Below, one piece after another: positions 1-15,011 of a stretch of DNA of 22,824 nucleotides (the stretch's first letter is position 1; every line of letters starts with the position of its first letter). The notes beneath the pieces were generated by a model. The model ran no database searches. It was not told where the DNA came from and saw only the letters and a program-made list of their open reading frames with translations. The position numbers and the translations under genes were made by a program. Source of the DNA: Chloromonas sp. AAM2 (taxonomy: Eukaryota; Chlorophyta; Chlorophyceae; Chlamydomonadales; Chlamydomonadaceae); assembly GCA_004335635.1 (NCBI GenBank), contig QAXH01003176.1:157-22980 (forward strand), in the 5' to 3' direction.

Positions 1-708
1 TAGAAGCGATGAGGACTTCCCCACGCCTTTCATCCCGATCCGGTCAAAGGATCGCAACATTGGTGGGTACTGACTGCCATGTCATGTCAGCTGCAGCAGG
101 GCAGTGCACGCCAGTGATCAGATGACACCACTCATACACGACAACAGTGGAAACATCACACGGCCCAAAACACACACCACAAACTCACTGGTTCCAGTGC
201 CAGTCCCAAAATTGTCCCAGAACTGGCAAACTTCTTTTCTCTTGGGTGTTGCGCTCTTTATGTGGCTCTACTATGGATGAACATGTAGATGCATGAATGA
301 ACGGTACAGTGGCCGGCTCTACTTAACCGAGCGCGTGCATGCCGTAAACATCGCTTGATGTCATTGCTTATTTCACGCCCCATCTCCATGCACACGCGCA
401 GCTGTGTTCCCTGAACAACTTGTGCTTCCACTGTCAACCGCTGTTCAATGTTACATGTCTCTGAAGGCAGCTAAGCAGCAGATGAAAGTCCTGTGCTTCC
501 GGACACAGTAAAACACTGATGCGACCCAATGGTTTGAACAACACATGCCGCCTTTTAATCTGTGAAGCATGTCATGGCAGAGCCAAAGGCGTACAAGCAA
601 ATGTATATGTCTTGACAGAGTGCCAGAGGTCAAAAACAAAACGCCACAAAGCAGGCCTTCCCACCCTTGATTGGCAGAGGCGTGATTAGCAGGGGCGTCA
701 GATGGCAC
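1..708. other. Non-coding flank with one dispersed-repeat copy
   Basis: I see no convincing coding sequence here. Open frames in this stretch are short, carry no recognisable motif and lack codon structure. The only notable element is one copy of the TTGTCCCA/TGGCAAA dispersed repeat at about 190-239. The segment lies downstream (3') of the broken minus-strand protease fragment that ends at 709 and may include its former 3' untranslated region. Confidence 0.5.
190..239 (+). repeat. Dispersed repeat R1, copy 1
   Basis: This segment contains the core TTGTCCCAgaacTGGCAAA followed by a T-rich run. Three further copies of the core occur in the window: 12195-12247 (+), 17732-17763 (-) and 22473-22504 (-). 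Similarity to copy 2 extends about 20 bases 5' of the core (TTCCAGTGC then CAG..C). The core is an imperfect dyad, because TTGTCCCA is nearly the reverse complement of TGG(CA)AA. It could be the end of a non-autonomous element; the family is not recognised. Confidence 0.5.
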
Positions 709-1433
709 TCAACTTAAGAAGCCAGGGAGCACTTGCTCAGTCAAGATGAGATAGCTCTTGTGGATAGTGTAAGCCGGCAGGGTATTTACCTGCTTGATGG
801 TGGTCCCATCGCTTCCTACTACCATACCCACGAACAGTCCGGCCAAATTAAACACTGAGCAGCCAGAGAACCCATTATCGGCATATGCAGTAATGCACAT
901 CCCATCCAGGCCTTGAAACGCAACATGCCCTTCTGAGAATACCAGCTGTGCCTCGTCGACACCCTTGAAGCCCACGGAATACACCGTATCACGCACTGCC
1001 GCGATTGCTGCATGCGAGCATGGGGGCTGTGGTGGCCTTTCAGGGCATTCAAACACGCCAACATCCGGGTGACGAAGCTGTACGGCGACCTGCTGATTGA
1101 TGAACTGCATGAAAGAGCCATACTTTACTGGCATCAACACAACCTGCCTTTGGTTGACTGTACCATGGGCAAATGACGCGACATACCTTGCGGCATCAGC
1201 GTAACTGGTAATGTGATCACAAGTGTCAGCAAGTAGGGGTCCTCGTCATGATAAAAAAACCCATTGAAAAACACGCACTGCTGGAAAGCCCCTTGATCTG
1301 CCTTGAAGCAGATAATCTTCACCACAGTATTCTAACATGCCTCAAACACCATCTTGCGGTGATTCTCTGGCGCTTTGCCCAGCTCGTAGCTCACAGGAAA
1401 GCCCACAGCTCCACGTAGCTTATCACAAGAACT
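709..1433 (-). pseudogene. Trypsin-like serine protease domain fragment, broken
   Basis: Read on the minus strand, this encodes the core of a chymotrypsin-fold protease. The three catalytic regions occur in the right order: LLT then CDHITSY (His), HPDVGVFECPE (Asp) and DNGFSGCSVF, followed by LFVGMVVG, which matches the GxSG serine loop and the strand after it in HtrA/trypsin-like proteins. The usual GxSGGP is altered to GFSGCS. Two lesions argue against a working gene. There is an in-frame TAG (complement of 1332-1334) upstream of VVKIICFKADQG. A frame change near 1222-1228, explicable as one extra AC in an ACAC run, separates DPYLL from TCDHITSY. The last frame ends in a stop at 709. An intron covering the frame change cannot be excluded. 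The full-length parent and its role are unknown; upstream minus-strand stretches at 2047-2797 may belong to it. Confidence 0.6.
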
Positions 1434-2046
1434 CAAATCGATTCAAGGCAAACGCATGATTGCCTTGACTGTGAGCCAGTTGCAGAAATTAGGAAAGATG
1501 TGGGTGTTGGTGTGTGGACATGACTTGACAGTACGTGGATGTGGCATATTCGCACAGCCCTGTCACGCCCAGTAAACTCGGACTTACGTACGGATACGGT
1601 ACTTATGTACCAGCCCAGGGAGAACGAACAAATAGTTGATGTTTGCGTTGGACGTGCTTCTTGGTGTGCACTCCCTCCTTGTAAACTCGGGCCGTACATG
1701 ACATGCAGCTGCACATGACATGCTCATCGGCTGCACAGCCATGACCTTGCGAGAGTCGTGCACTGCTCGGTACAACGTTCGTGCTCAGCGCTTGTGGTTG
1801 ATCAGTCAGTGCTTGCTTCCTCCGATGCGAGAACTGCTCCACGTCAAACGGTGTGCCCTGCTAGGAACGCACCTTGTGATGCGTACCAGAAGCGGAGGCG
1901 TACCTCGCAGTGAAGCGTCACCAGATGGGGATCTGAACACCGCGCACCAAAAGAGACCTGCAAGCAGACAGGTCATCAGCAAGCCAACCATGTAGTACTG
2001 CGGATGCCATCACAAACGCAAGGGTGTGCTGTGGACTTGAAAGACT
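1434..2046. other. Gene-poor stretch containing a SINE-like insertion
   Basis: Apart from the SINE-like copy at 1572-1690 I see no supported gene. A minus-strand open stretch (1806-1991) starts with a hydrophobic run beginning MVGLLMTCLLAGLF, but a good 3' splice site (TGCTTGCAG) lies inside it. It could instead be a fragment of an exon of the broken minus-strand gene. No domain is recognisable. Confidence 0.35.
1572..1690 (+). mobile_element. SINE-like insertion, copy 1, with 10-bp target duplication
   Basis: A 99-bp element (1582-1680) is flanked by perfect 10-bp direct repeats GTAAACTCGG at 1572-1581 and 1681-1690. Its 3' part (from 1635) ends in GTGCACTCCCTCCTT immediately before the target duplication. 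The same 3' end recurs at 9393-9438 and at 15763-15809. A conserved 3' end, divergent 5' part and target duplications of different length (10 and 12 bp) are typical of retroposed short elements. No tRNA-like head or RNA polymerase III boxes were recognised, so the class is inferred. Confidence 0.6.
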
Positions 2047-2451
2047 TCAGCGGGCCCATGTGTGTTGCTTGCCCTCACCTTTGGTATGTGGTGAGGCTTG
2101 AAGAACGTGTCCGGAAGCTCTGCAACGTGCATGGCAGCACGACAAGGTGAAAGGAGGCTGCCAACGGTTCAGTTGTCGCCCTCCTGGACCTTCCAGTTGC
2201 AGACCTTGCTGCTGTCTGCTCAAGGTGTCAGGGTAAACTTTCATCAGTATAGTGACAGGTGCTGGTGCATCCATCACCCTCAAGCAAGGCTTTGAGCTGG
2301 ACAGCAACAGACTACCACTGCGCCACACAACCATATGGCCTCGATTGAATATGTATCTCACCTTGCTCCCAACAAATTCATCAATATGGTACTCACCTCC
2401 ACATTGGACAAACTGTGAGCATGTATCATGCGAACGATCATCATCAGACAC
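2047..2451 (-). CDS. Unidentified minus-strand open frame, possible exon
   Basis: An open frame of about 134 codons has protein-like composition in its middle part (EFVGSKVRYIFNRGHMVVWR, then LLLSSSKPCLRVMDAPAPVT). It looks like beta-strand-rich coding sequence rather than random translation. A consensus donor (GGAG then GTGAGT) lies just inside its 5' part, so the exon limits are unclear. It lies on the same strand as, and upstream of, the broken protease fragment and may be an exon of the same decayed gene. No family is recognised and no catalytic motif is visible. Confidence 0.3.
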   Translation of the reverse strand: MSDDDRSHDTCSQFVQCGGEYHIDEFVGSKVRYIFNRGHMVVWRSGSLLLSSSKPCLRVMDAPAPVTILMKVYPDTLSRQQQGLQLEGPGGRQLNRWQPPFTLSCCHARCRASGHVLQASPHTKGEGKQHTWAR

Positions 2452-2548
2452 AAGCAGGCTTCAGAAGAGGGCATAAAACTGTGCAAGCGAGCACCGTTCG
2501 GTATAATACAGTGGCTGGCAATACAACCAGCCACTGGTCAGCTCAAAT

Positions 2549-2785
2549 TCATGGAATGCTTTTGCTCTTGAAAATCTGGCGCATGCCTACTCCTACTGTT
2601 TCTGAAAAAATCTGCCGGACTAAGAGCCTGCCTCCGGATGAAGCATCAGAGATGAGCCGTTTGTGATGACCAAAAAAGAGCATTTTGACGTTACGTCGAC
2701 AATCATAAGATCCCTCAGTGCCCTGCACGACGACAGTCGCTGGTGTAATACACGAACTGTAGGTATAAAGAACAATAGATCCATC

Positions 2786-2797
<12 letters not shown>
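2549..2797 (-). CDS. Unidentified minus-strand open frame, possible exon
   Basis: An open frame of about 80 codons reads GTEGSYDCRRNVKMLFFGHH, then KRLISDASSGGRLLVRQIFS. The composition is protein-like but no family is recognised. It starts at a GTG with no in-frame ATG above it. A good 3' splice site (ATACCTACAG) lies near its 5' end, so it is more likely an internal exon than a first exon. It runs divergently from the aminotransferase gene and its 5' edge touches that gene's proposed first exon. It may belong with the stretches at 2047-2451 and 709-1433. Confidence 0.25.
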
Positions 2798-8428
<5,631 letters not shown>

Positions 8429-9392
8429 AACCCCAAGCAGGAACAAGATGGAGATGGCAGTGTCGGCAGCACGGTTGCATCAGCATAGCATAGCGATTGA
8501 GTTCTGGTTTTTGTATCCTGTGCCCGCTCTTGATGCACGTGCATCACGAGCTTGATACTGTGTCGTGGAGGATGACTGGAGCTGAGACGAGAGTGGGTGT
8601 GTACTGTGCCTTTTGCTCAGCTGGTTACCTTGCCAGCCTTACCACTGCCGCCGAGCCTTGCTTTCTGCTGCAAAGAGCAACAAAACTGCAGCAGTTTGGC
8701 CTTGTCTGGAACTCCTGGGTCGGATCCGTGAGTCCCTGTCATCCCTGTGAGTTATGATCTGTGTGTGGTACGGCCCCTGCCCTGCAAAGAACTAATTCAA
8801 CAATACTCGCGAGGCTTGTGAGGCAACTGGATGTGTGCAGAAGCTTCTGTGTATGTAGATCTGCCAACAGCTGCGCTTTTTGGTTTGTCAATCAGGCCTG
8901 CAGTCCTGTGGCAGATCAGCATCCAAGGTGAAGCATCCAAAACAGGGTGGACGTCAGCCCGTGGAAAGATGAACGTATCAGGCACTGGCTTGAACCAGCA
9001 GATGGTTGGGAAGGCTGCCAAAGTTGTATTCTCAGGCAGACTGGAACTGCACAAATAGGCGGAGGCTCATGGCTTACGGCAGGCACAGGAGCGCCGTATC
9101 TGAAGAGATTGCCTCATTTCTACCACAAACTCACATACAGTTCTAGGTAGTTTTGGTGGAGAGGTGCCATGAGTTTGACACACAGATACGGTACTTAGTG
9201 TGCAGCTTGCAAACGGGCTGCTTGAAAGGGATTCGCAGTCAGGGCAGCATGAGCAAGGTTGGTGTGACACTGTCGTCAGAGTGCCGTCAGAGTGAGAGTA
9301 ACGCTTGTGGCCAGAAGGGCCTCACCACCCCTTACTGACACGGTCATCTGCTCCCCCTTCACTAATGGGAATCCTTACAGTTTGCGCAGACA
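8429..9392. other. Aminotransferase 3' region and intergenic DNA
   Basis: The stop codon of the aminotransferase is followed by non-coding sequence. I find neither a clear TGTAA nor an AATAAA polyadenylation signal within the first 350 bases. Open frames at 8497-9150 overlap in several frames on both strands and show no motif. A 15-base string GATACGGTACTTAGT at 9185-9199 recurs at 9598-9612, and its first 13 bases occur at 1593-1605 inside SINE-like copy 1. A small tandem GTCAGAGTG duplication lies near 9276-9295. Confidence 0.4.
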
Positions 9393-9438
9393 GTTGATGT
9401 TTGCGTTGGACGTGCTTCTTGGTGTGCACTCCCACCTT
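9393..9438 (+). mobile_element. SINE-like element, copy 2 (3' end)
   Basis: About 46 bases match copy 1 almost base for base (GTTGATGTTTGCGTTGGACG, then TGCTTCTTGGTGTGCACTCC, with one change near the end). It is followed, as in the other copies, by GTAA. No matching upstream target duplication was found, so this copy is older or its 5' limit is missed. Confidence 0.55.
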
Positions 9439-9523
9439 GTAACCTCACACATCCGAGTCTAGCAACTTGAAAGGGTGCCAGCCGGGATAATGCATGGTAT
9501 GATTCGATGGCCTTTGTGCAGGC

Positions 9524-9640
9524 ATGGCCGAGCTGCTGGCAGTGTTTGAGAAATCGGGTGTTCAGCTAACCATCGTCGACCTAGCTATCGTCGAGCGGAT
9601 ACGGTACTTAGTAGCTAGTGGTAACGTGTTACTGTGGTAG
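9524..9640 (+). other. Short exon-like open frame of 38 codons
   Basis: A consensus-like 3' splice site (CCTTTGTGCAG) is followed directly by an ATG and 38 codons (MAELLAVFEKSGVQLTIVDL, then AIVERIRYLVASG) ending in TAG. The acceptor and helical composition suggest an exon remnant. The second half overlaps a repeated 15-base string, and no partner exons were found. Function is unknown. Confidence 0.2.
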
Positions 9641-10580
9641 TTGGCGTCGGGCAGTGCCATTTGCTTTGGGCCTATCTTTATCCTCTGTAGCGGCATCCCG
9701 TGAGGAGTGGAACCTGCAGCATCAACATTAAGAGCCAAAGCAGTGCACATGGTGAGACAAACCAGAATCAGGAGGGGCCCCCGCTGGCCTCCTGATCGGT
9801 GATGATGCGCCTACTGCCTTGAATACAGTGGCGTGCCCTCATTCCAATTGTCCCAGTATCCGATCATCTTATATGGTTTTACTGCAAGAGAAATTGCATG
9901 GGTCCAATGAAATGCCGATGAAATGCGTCAATGCATCGATTCAGCTCTTCATGACAAATGAATACTTATCTGACGAATCACTCCCGTGGACGCCCGTGAA
10001 CGTCCAGTTTGACCGAAGCAGTTTGAATTCGATGAAGAAGCCTTCATATATATATATATATAGTCAAGGAAGCAGGTGAGCCAATCAAACCCTTGCAGCT
10101 TCCCTGAGCAACACTGTGTATGTGCCCACGTGAGACCGCCAGATGTGCAGGCTCTTCCTCTCCTGTGATCGCCTGTAACACTTGGCAATGGGCGACAGCG
10201 TACTCCCCATCAACTTGGCGGGTCATGGTCCTACGTGGTACCAGCTGGCTTGTCAGATGCCCGGCAACGTCCTTGTGCAGATCATGGTATATTAGGACCG
10301 ATTTGCGATTTGAGTTGTACATATGCGGTGGAGGTTGTACATGTTCAAGTCATGGCTAACAACTCAACCACCACCCGGCTGCTCGTGAAGGCAATCACTG
10401 AGTGCTTCAGTGCTCAGCTCTGCACACGCATGTGTCTGCCGCACACTTGCCTTGGACATGCGAGCTGTGCAATCCAAGCCTCAACTCAACTCAACGCGTG
10501 TAGCCGTTACAAAAAGCACCTCTTACCCTCATATCTCCGCCCCTGCAAGCGTTTTGCCGCAAAAGACAGACGCTGCATCT
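9641..10580. other. Intergenic DNA with an AT microsatellite
   Basis: No supported gene. A perfect (AT)8 tract lies at 10046-10062. A minus-strand open frame (10044-10322) runs through about 90 codons without a recognisable domain, and a plus-strand frame overlaps it, so neither is called. Confidence 0.4.
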
Positions 10581-10661
10581 ATGACCCTTGACACAGCTGA
10601 GCGTGGCCATGCGGAGGTAGTGTGTGTGATGCTGAACCATGGCGTATGTGGGCCACCATGA
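10581..10661 (+). pseudogene. Possible single ankyrin-repeat remnant
   Basis: The translation reads LDTAERGHAEVVCVMLNHG, close to the ankyrin consensus LxxAxxxGHxEVVxxLLxxG but one residue short in the first turn. It ends in a stop at 10659-10661. There is only one repeat and no flanking repeats in frame. This may be the trace of a decayed ankyrin gene or a chance match. Confidence 0.25.
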
Positions 10662-10678
10662 ACATTGCGTGGCGCTGG

Positions 10679-11309
10679 CCCTCATGCTGCATCACCATAC
10701 CGCTCACTTGTATTTCAATTCAATAGTGCAGTTGGTGTTGCAGCGCTGTTGGTGTTGCGCAGATATGCAATGAAGAACAATGGGGTGAAGGGTGGTGAAG
10801 TGGTGGTGAAGGGAGCACAGGTCTATTTGCAGACCTTTCAGGTCTCATTTCAGGCCTTTTCAATGAGGTTTGTGGACATGATAGCACCCGGAGGGTTGAC
10901 CACCATCATGAGTTTCTTTACATGAGGGGAGGGAGTCCAGCCCGTCCAACCTACAAGTGTCCCTGGAAGCGTAGACCGCCGGGCAAAGAGGAAGAACCAG
11001 CGAAGGAAGATTAACATCAATACTTCTAAAGTGACAGGTCACACGCGAGCGTTGCAGTGCTCACACGCGATTATGACGCAATTATGGCAAATCACACATG
11101 CAAAGGTGCAGGACTTGTAGCAGGGTTTCTGCTGTTGGCAGGGTGGAGCAATGGTTGTGTTTAGGGTGCGTCGGGCGTTGACTTTGTAACGTTGGTAACT
11201 CAGTGTTTGCAACAGAAGAGGCAAACACGAGTTGCTTCACGTGCTTGGTTTTCCCCTCCCATGTGACCCATGTGATGGATGTGACCCTCATGCTGCCTCA
11301 CCATACCGC
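10679..11309 (+). repeat. Direct repeat pair, 25 bp, flanking about 580 bp
   Basis: CCCTCATGCTGC(A/C)TCACCATACCGC occurs at 10679-10703 and 11285-11309 with 24 of 25 bases identical. The interval between the two copies contains no recognised gene. Near 10774-10814 it has imperfect tandem GGTGAAG units followed by repeated CAGGTCT/CAGGCCT words. The pair may mark the ends of an element or a small dispersed repeat. Confidence 0.5.
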
Positions 11310-11540
11310 AGCCCTGTGTTTCTCTTGAGGGCTGTACCCAACGGTTTTTGGTGGTGTGCCTGATCTATCCGAGTTGGGGCGTGCATGCATTTAATTTTAC
11401 AGGCATCAGGTACCAGGGTCGTGGTTCATAATCACGAGTTGCACAGCGTTGCTGGGCTGATGACTGGCAGACAAGGTGGCTTGCTGATTGCATCAGGGCG
11501 GTAGCGTCCGTGTGTCGAGGGATCGGATGAGCATACAGTG
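11310..11540. other. Intergenic DNA
   Basis: No coding or RNA signal recognised between the 25-bp repeat and the structured repeat R2. Confidence 0.3.
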
Positions 11541-11629
11541 ACAGGCTCTATTGCCGAACGGCCTGTATATCCGAACGGCCTAGATGCAAGGGCAATTGCA
11601 CCCCATGGCGGGTCTGTTAACCACCAATA
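11541..11629 (-). repeat. Structured repeat R2, copy A
   Basis: This segment matches 16079-16176 from ACAGGCTCTATTG to GTTAACCACCAATA, with a length difference in the middle. It carries two direct CCGAACGGCC units, one of which (GCCGAACGGC) can fold on itself. On the minus strand, GGTGG-TTAACAGA-CC(G/A)CC can form a short hairpin in both copies; the one stem difference is G-U versus A-U, so pairing is kept. Copy B sits 3' of a Fanzor-like relic. Strand is given to match that relic. Confidence 0.6.
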
Positions 11630-12194
11630 TTGTGTCCATAGCAATCCTCATACTTGCTGAGTGCTGTGGGAGGTTGACAGACCACTCTGTTCTCTGTCTA
11701 CTCGTACTTGGTAGCCGGCTGAGGACTGGCTGTCAAAATGCATGACAGTGCAACTGCTGGCTGTGCAATGGTCTCAACGGTTCAGTACGGTTGACGTGCA
11801 GGAAGCTAAGCACATGTACGCGACACGGCAAGTCAGACTGCAATACCAGCCAGAGAATACAGAAAGAGCGTCAATGCAACACAGCGCGGTGCCAATCCCG
11901 CTGCATTTACCATCCTGCTGTGTTCGTGTTCATGTGCGCAATGTAGGCCAGTGGGGAAAAGCCTGAAATCTGTGACTGTCAAAATTGTCTGTATCTGTAG
12001 TAGTAGGATGACTGAGTAGTTGGAAATTCAGATATGGAGAAGTGTAGAGTGTCATGATTGTCGAATTAATGTGTGGCTGGTTTTGAAAAAGAAGTTCGCC
12101 AGTTCTGGCAGTCACTACAGTCTACCAACACGCACCAGCAGGCCTCAGCGGAGCACACGGCACTAACCCAACACCGCCTTTCCACACAGAAACG
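11630..12194. other. Intergenic DNA
   Basis: I see no supported gene, RNA or clear repeat in this stretch. Open frames are short and mutually overlapping. Confidence 0.35.
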
Positions 12195-12247
12195 GATTCC
12201 AGTGCAGGACTCAGGAATTGTCCCAGATGTGGCAAACTTCCTTTTTT
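12195..12247 (+). repeat. Dispersed repeat R1, copy 2
   Basis: ATTCCAGTGC then AATTGTCCCAgatgTGGCAAA, followed by ACTTCCTTTTTT, match copy 1 across about 50 bases. The T-rich tail is followed by AT-rich sequence. This is the longest shared stretch among the four R1 copies. Confidence 0.55.
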
Positions 12248-12993
12248 ATAATTTGATAATAATTTCTGTCTTTCTTTCTGCCTTGTTCTTTCCCGCCTGC
12301 GGGCCTGTTTCTGCCTTTGTTCCTGCCTGTCTTCTTTCTTGCTCAGGGTAGGTCAGAACGGTATCCAACCTAGTCTCTTGCATGGCTTGCTAGCGTTCGC
12401 TTTCGCGTTTGCGCTTGAGGAACCTTGACGTAATCTATATATAAATAAGTGTGTACCATTATGGTATATCATTATAGTGTACTGCTATCTGCTTGATCTG
12501 TGCCATGTGTATGCACGGTCACAGGAGGTGCTGTCAGCCATACACTAGCAGACACTCATATCATTGATGACATGGTATACTCCTGGTGCTTCCTTGTTGT
12601 ACATGACTGTCAGAACAAACCTTCATAAGTTCATGCCTACATGGATACACCTCATCAACCGCGATACACGTTCGCATAGCTGTTGTCAGGATCACGAGTG
12701 CGACTTCTCCATCCAGGTTCACAAGGCAACGCTGAGTTCTGACACCGAATGAGCTTTGGGGATAAATGTGCGAACATGCAAGGTGGACCACGGTTTAGGC
12801 TCTAGGTATTCGGATACGTGATGCCCCTAGCCTTGGAATGACTTTGCGGGGCTGCGAAAACGCTCGCCCCATGTGACGGCATGGCACACGCTCCGCTTGG
12901 CCTGTGTTGCGCAATGGTACATGGTCCACGGCAAACACTTGCAGCTGGCCGATATACTGTTCTCCGCCCTGTGCTTGTGAAAGCCGAGACGCG
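12248..12993. other. Upstream region of the SNARE gene
   Basis: Non-coding as far as I can see. TATATATAAATA at about 12436-12447 is the only strong TATA-like string, but it lies about 550 bases upstream of the proposed start codon. It would require a long or spliced leader, so the promoter is not assigned. The frame of the first exon stays open back to an ATG at 12904. Confidence 0.35.
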
Positions 12994-14818
12994 ATGGCGA
13001 CAAAATACAGAGACACAACGCAATTTAAACAGGCAACTCAGATGCATCAGGACATGATGCGCGAGGACGAACACAGGAATGAACTGTTTGGCGAGGCGGG
13101 GGAACCCAGCCAAGGTGGTTCACAGCCCGAGGAAGTGTCAGTGAATCAGCTCGTCCGACAAGCAGCCAACACACACACAGACACGACAGCAACGGCTCGC
13201 AGGGCACTGAAGGCGCGTGGGAGCTTCCCGGAGTTAGGAGTTACTGAGAAGTTGCCCGGGTTTGGACGTGGCCTGGTGGAGCTCAAATTCTGCAAGCCTG
13301 TATTGTAGCAGTAAGTTCACCTGTGCCTGTGTTGTTGCCTGTGCTTAGGTGCTGAATGAAACCCAGTACGTTCAGGAGCAGACGATGAAAGAGCTGGAGT
13401 CACAGAAGAACCAACTCACCAACCTAGACGACAAGCTAACCAGGGTGAGAATGTTGTAGGCATATGCAGAAAGTTTCCTACATGCCACACCTTGGGAAGC
13501 TCAGCGGGGTCGGGGAGCTTAACACGGGTCTTTGCTGCACAGGGTATCAAGAATCAGCATGCATTCTGTCGCGCCGAAGCACACAGCGTGCCTGCTGGAG
13601 CTCCAGCCAGCTCGTGGAATTGTATGCTGGGTGGTGGCTCAGTGACATGGCTGCATACGTGCACCAGACGCAATGACGGACCATGCCTGAGAGTGACCTC
13701 AGCAGCTGGCCATGAGCCTTTCATTTGCCACTGTTGGGCAGGTGAATGAGGACCTAACATACAGCGAGCGGATACTGCGGTACATGCGCCGCTGCTGCTG
13801 TTGCTGGATGTGTGACGCCTGCACGGGCGCAGACCCGGAGGAACAAATCAAAAGAGATTGGGAAAGGCGGGTGGATCGCGGGGAGACGCGTGAAAACGAC
13901 AGGCCTCTGCCTCGCTCGACTGGTGGGGGAACAAAGCCCCCCGCAAAAAAGAAGTTTGGCTCATCAAGCAGTGCTACAAACGGTCAAGAACCGCAGTACC
14001 GTGATCCTGACATCTCTCTGCCACCTGAGCATCGTGAGTGACACTGATGTGGCATTTGCCAGGTATAACATTCACCGTTCAGTACACACCATGATGAACA
14101 TAGGTTGTGTGGCCCGCAGACATACCATTTGGACTATGCGCTTCTTTGGCAAATCTGGGAGGATCAGTGCAGGCTATGTTGGATGCACAGGCTTCAGTAT
14201 GGCAGCATCTGGACATGGCACTAGAGTGCTGCGATTGGGTGTCGCTGGCTGGTGCTCTCACACATTGCATTAGTGCAGTTTGACGCCACCATCATCTGTC
14301 ATCATCATCATCATCATCATCAACACCATCATCATCAGCGTGATGCCACCTTCTTGTTGGGCGTCAAATGTAGCAGGGTGACTTCTGTGTCTGTGCCTGA
14401 TCACGCCTGACCCCACCGCTTGCCTGCAGAGTCTACCGAGGTCCGGCTGCACACTGAGACACGCAAGCAGAACGAGATCTTGGACCAGATTCACGTCGGC
14501 CTGGGAAATTTGTTGGAGAACGCCAGAGTAAGCAAGACGCTTGATTGCTGTTCAGGCAGTATTTGTCACATGCACTGTGACATGTGGCAGCCGCTAATGC
14601 CTCCTGTGCAGCGAGACATGAAGAACTGCAGGCACATGTAGCTGCGTATACTTCACCAACTTCTCCTCCCTGTGTCTGTGTAGGTGATTGGTGACGAGGT
14701 TGAACAGCAGACTGAAGAGGTGCGAGCGGTACATGAGCGCACAGTCAACACTCATGGGCGCATCGCGGGCGTCAACAACAAGAGTCAGCTCAGGAAGTTC
14801 AAGGTCAACAAGAAATAA
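12994..14818 (+). CDS. SNAP-25/SNAP33-type Qb+Qc SNARE, 5 exons
   Basis: This t-SNARE supplies two of the four helices of a membrane-fusion complex, pairing with a syntaxin (Qa) and a VAMP (R) partner, probably at the plasma membrane. The exons are 12994-13212, 13349-13444, 13742-14033, 14430-14527 and 14684-14818 (840 nt, 279 aa). The Qb helix spans about residues 60-118 and aligns without gaps to animal SNAP-25 from memory (TARRALK, ELESQKNQL); its zero-layer glutamine is Q92. RRCCCCWMCDAC (Cys 123-126, 129, 132) follows at once, then a charged linker. The Qc helix spans about 210-268, with zero-layer Q244 in DEVEQQTEEV. There is no transmembrane segment. The start MATKYRD has a good context (GCGATGG); an in-frame ATG at 12904 is the alternative. 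Intron 1 appears to have a GC donor (AAG|GCGCGT). A second last exon follows downstream. Confidence 0.9.
13213..13348 (+). other. GC-AG intron (SNARE intron 1)
   Basis: The gapless match to the SNAP-25 Qb helix puts the junction between LK and VLNET. The intron then starts GCGCGT and ends GTGCTTAG. No GT donor nearby restores the frame; the good GTAAGT at 13312 lies after an in-frame TAG. GCGCGT is one base from the GTGCGT donor common in this window. Confidence 0.7.
14301..14321 (+). repeat. (ATC)7 microsatellite in SNARE intron 3
   Basis: Seven perfect ATC units, with degenerate units on both sides (14290-14338). They are flanked by partly matching strings TGACGCCACC and TGATGCCACC, which suggests local slippage. 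Confidence 0.9.
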
Positions 14819-14903
14819 CAGGCCTGTCTCGACAGGGGTAGGTGCGCATTGTGTGATCTTGTTGGCGTGCCCAGCGGTTGGCCGTTTGTGTTTGGATCTG
14901 CAG

Positions 14904-15011
14904 ACCTCTGATATGGGAGCCCTGCACGCGCGCATTGAGATCACCCAAGGACGCATCAAGGACGCCAGCAACAAGAGTCAGCTCAGGAAATTCAAGATCA
15001 AGAAGAAGTAG
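14904..15011 (+). CDS. Duplicated alternative last exon of the SNARE gene
   Basis: After a good acceptor (GGATCTGCAG) comes a 36-codon open exon ending KSQLRKFKIKKK and TAG. It is a clear paralogue of the end of exon 5 (KSQLRKFKVNKK): the nucleotide match is near-perfect through AACAAGAGTCAGCTCAGGAA at an offset of 193 bases. LHARIEITQGRI corresponds to VHERTVNTHGRI. The exon lacks the segment with zero-layer Q244, so it must be joined to an upstream donor. GAG|GTGCGA inside exon 5 (14720) has the right phase and the same donor word as aminotransferase intron 12. That join would keep Q244 but insert three residues. It is either an alternative C-terminus or a decaying duplicate. Confidence 0.65.
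   Translation, partial: TSDMGALHARIEITQGRIKDASNKSQLRKFKIKKK

Noticed and set aside
2764..2770. TATAAAG just before the aminotransferase start codon
   Set aside because: It is only about 16 bases upstream of the proposed ATG, so a transcript starting 25-30 bases after it would lack that ATG, and exon 1 has no later in-frame ATG.
11541..11644. DPPW string in the minus-strand translation of repeat R2 copy A, reminiscent of MT-A70 adenine methyltransferases
   Set aside because: Copy B does not preserve the reading frame, and no other methyltransferase motif is present; chance match in a non-coding repeat.
12436..12447. TATATATAAATA as the SNARE promoter
   Set aside because: It is about 550 bases from the start codon with no evidence for a leader intron; left unassigned.
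14301..14338. ATC repeat as a coding or CRISPR-like array
   Set aside because: It is a simple microsatellite within an intron, without spacers.
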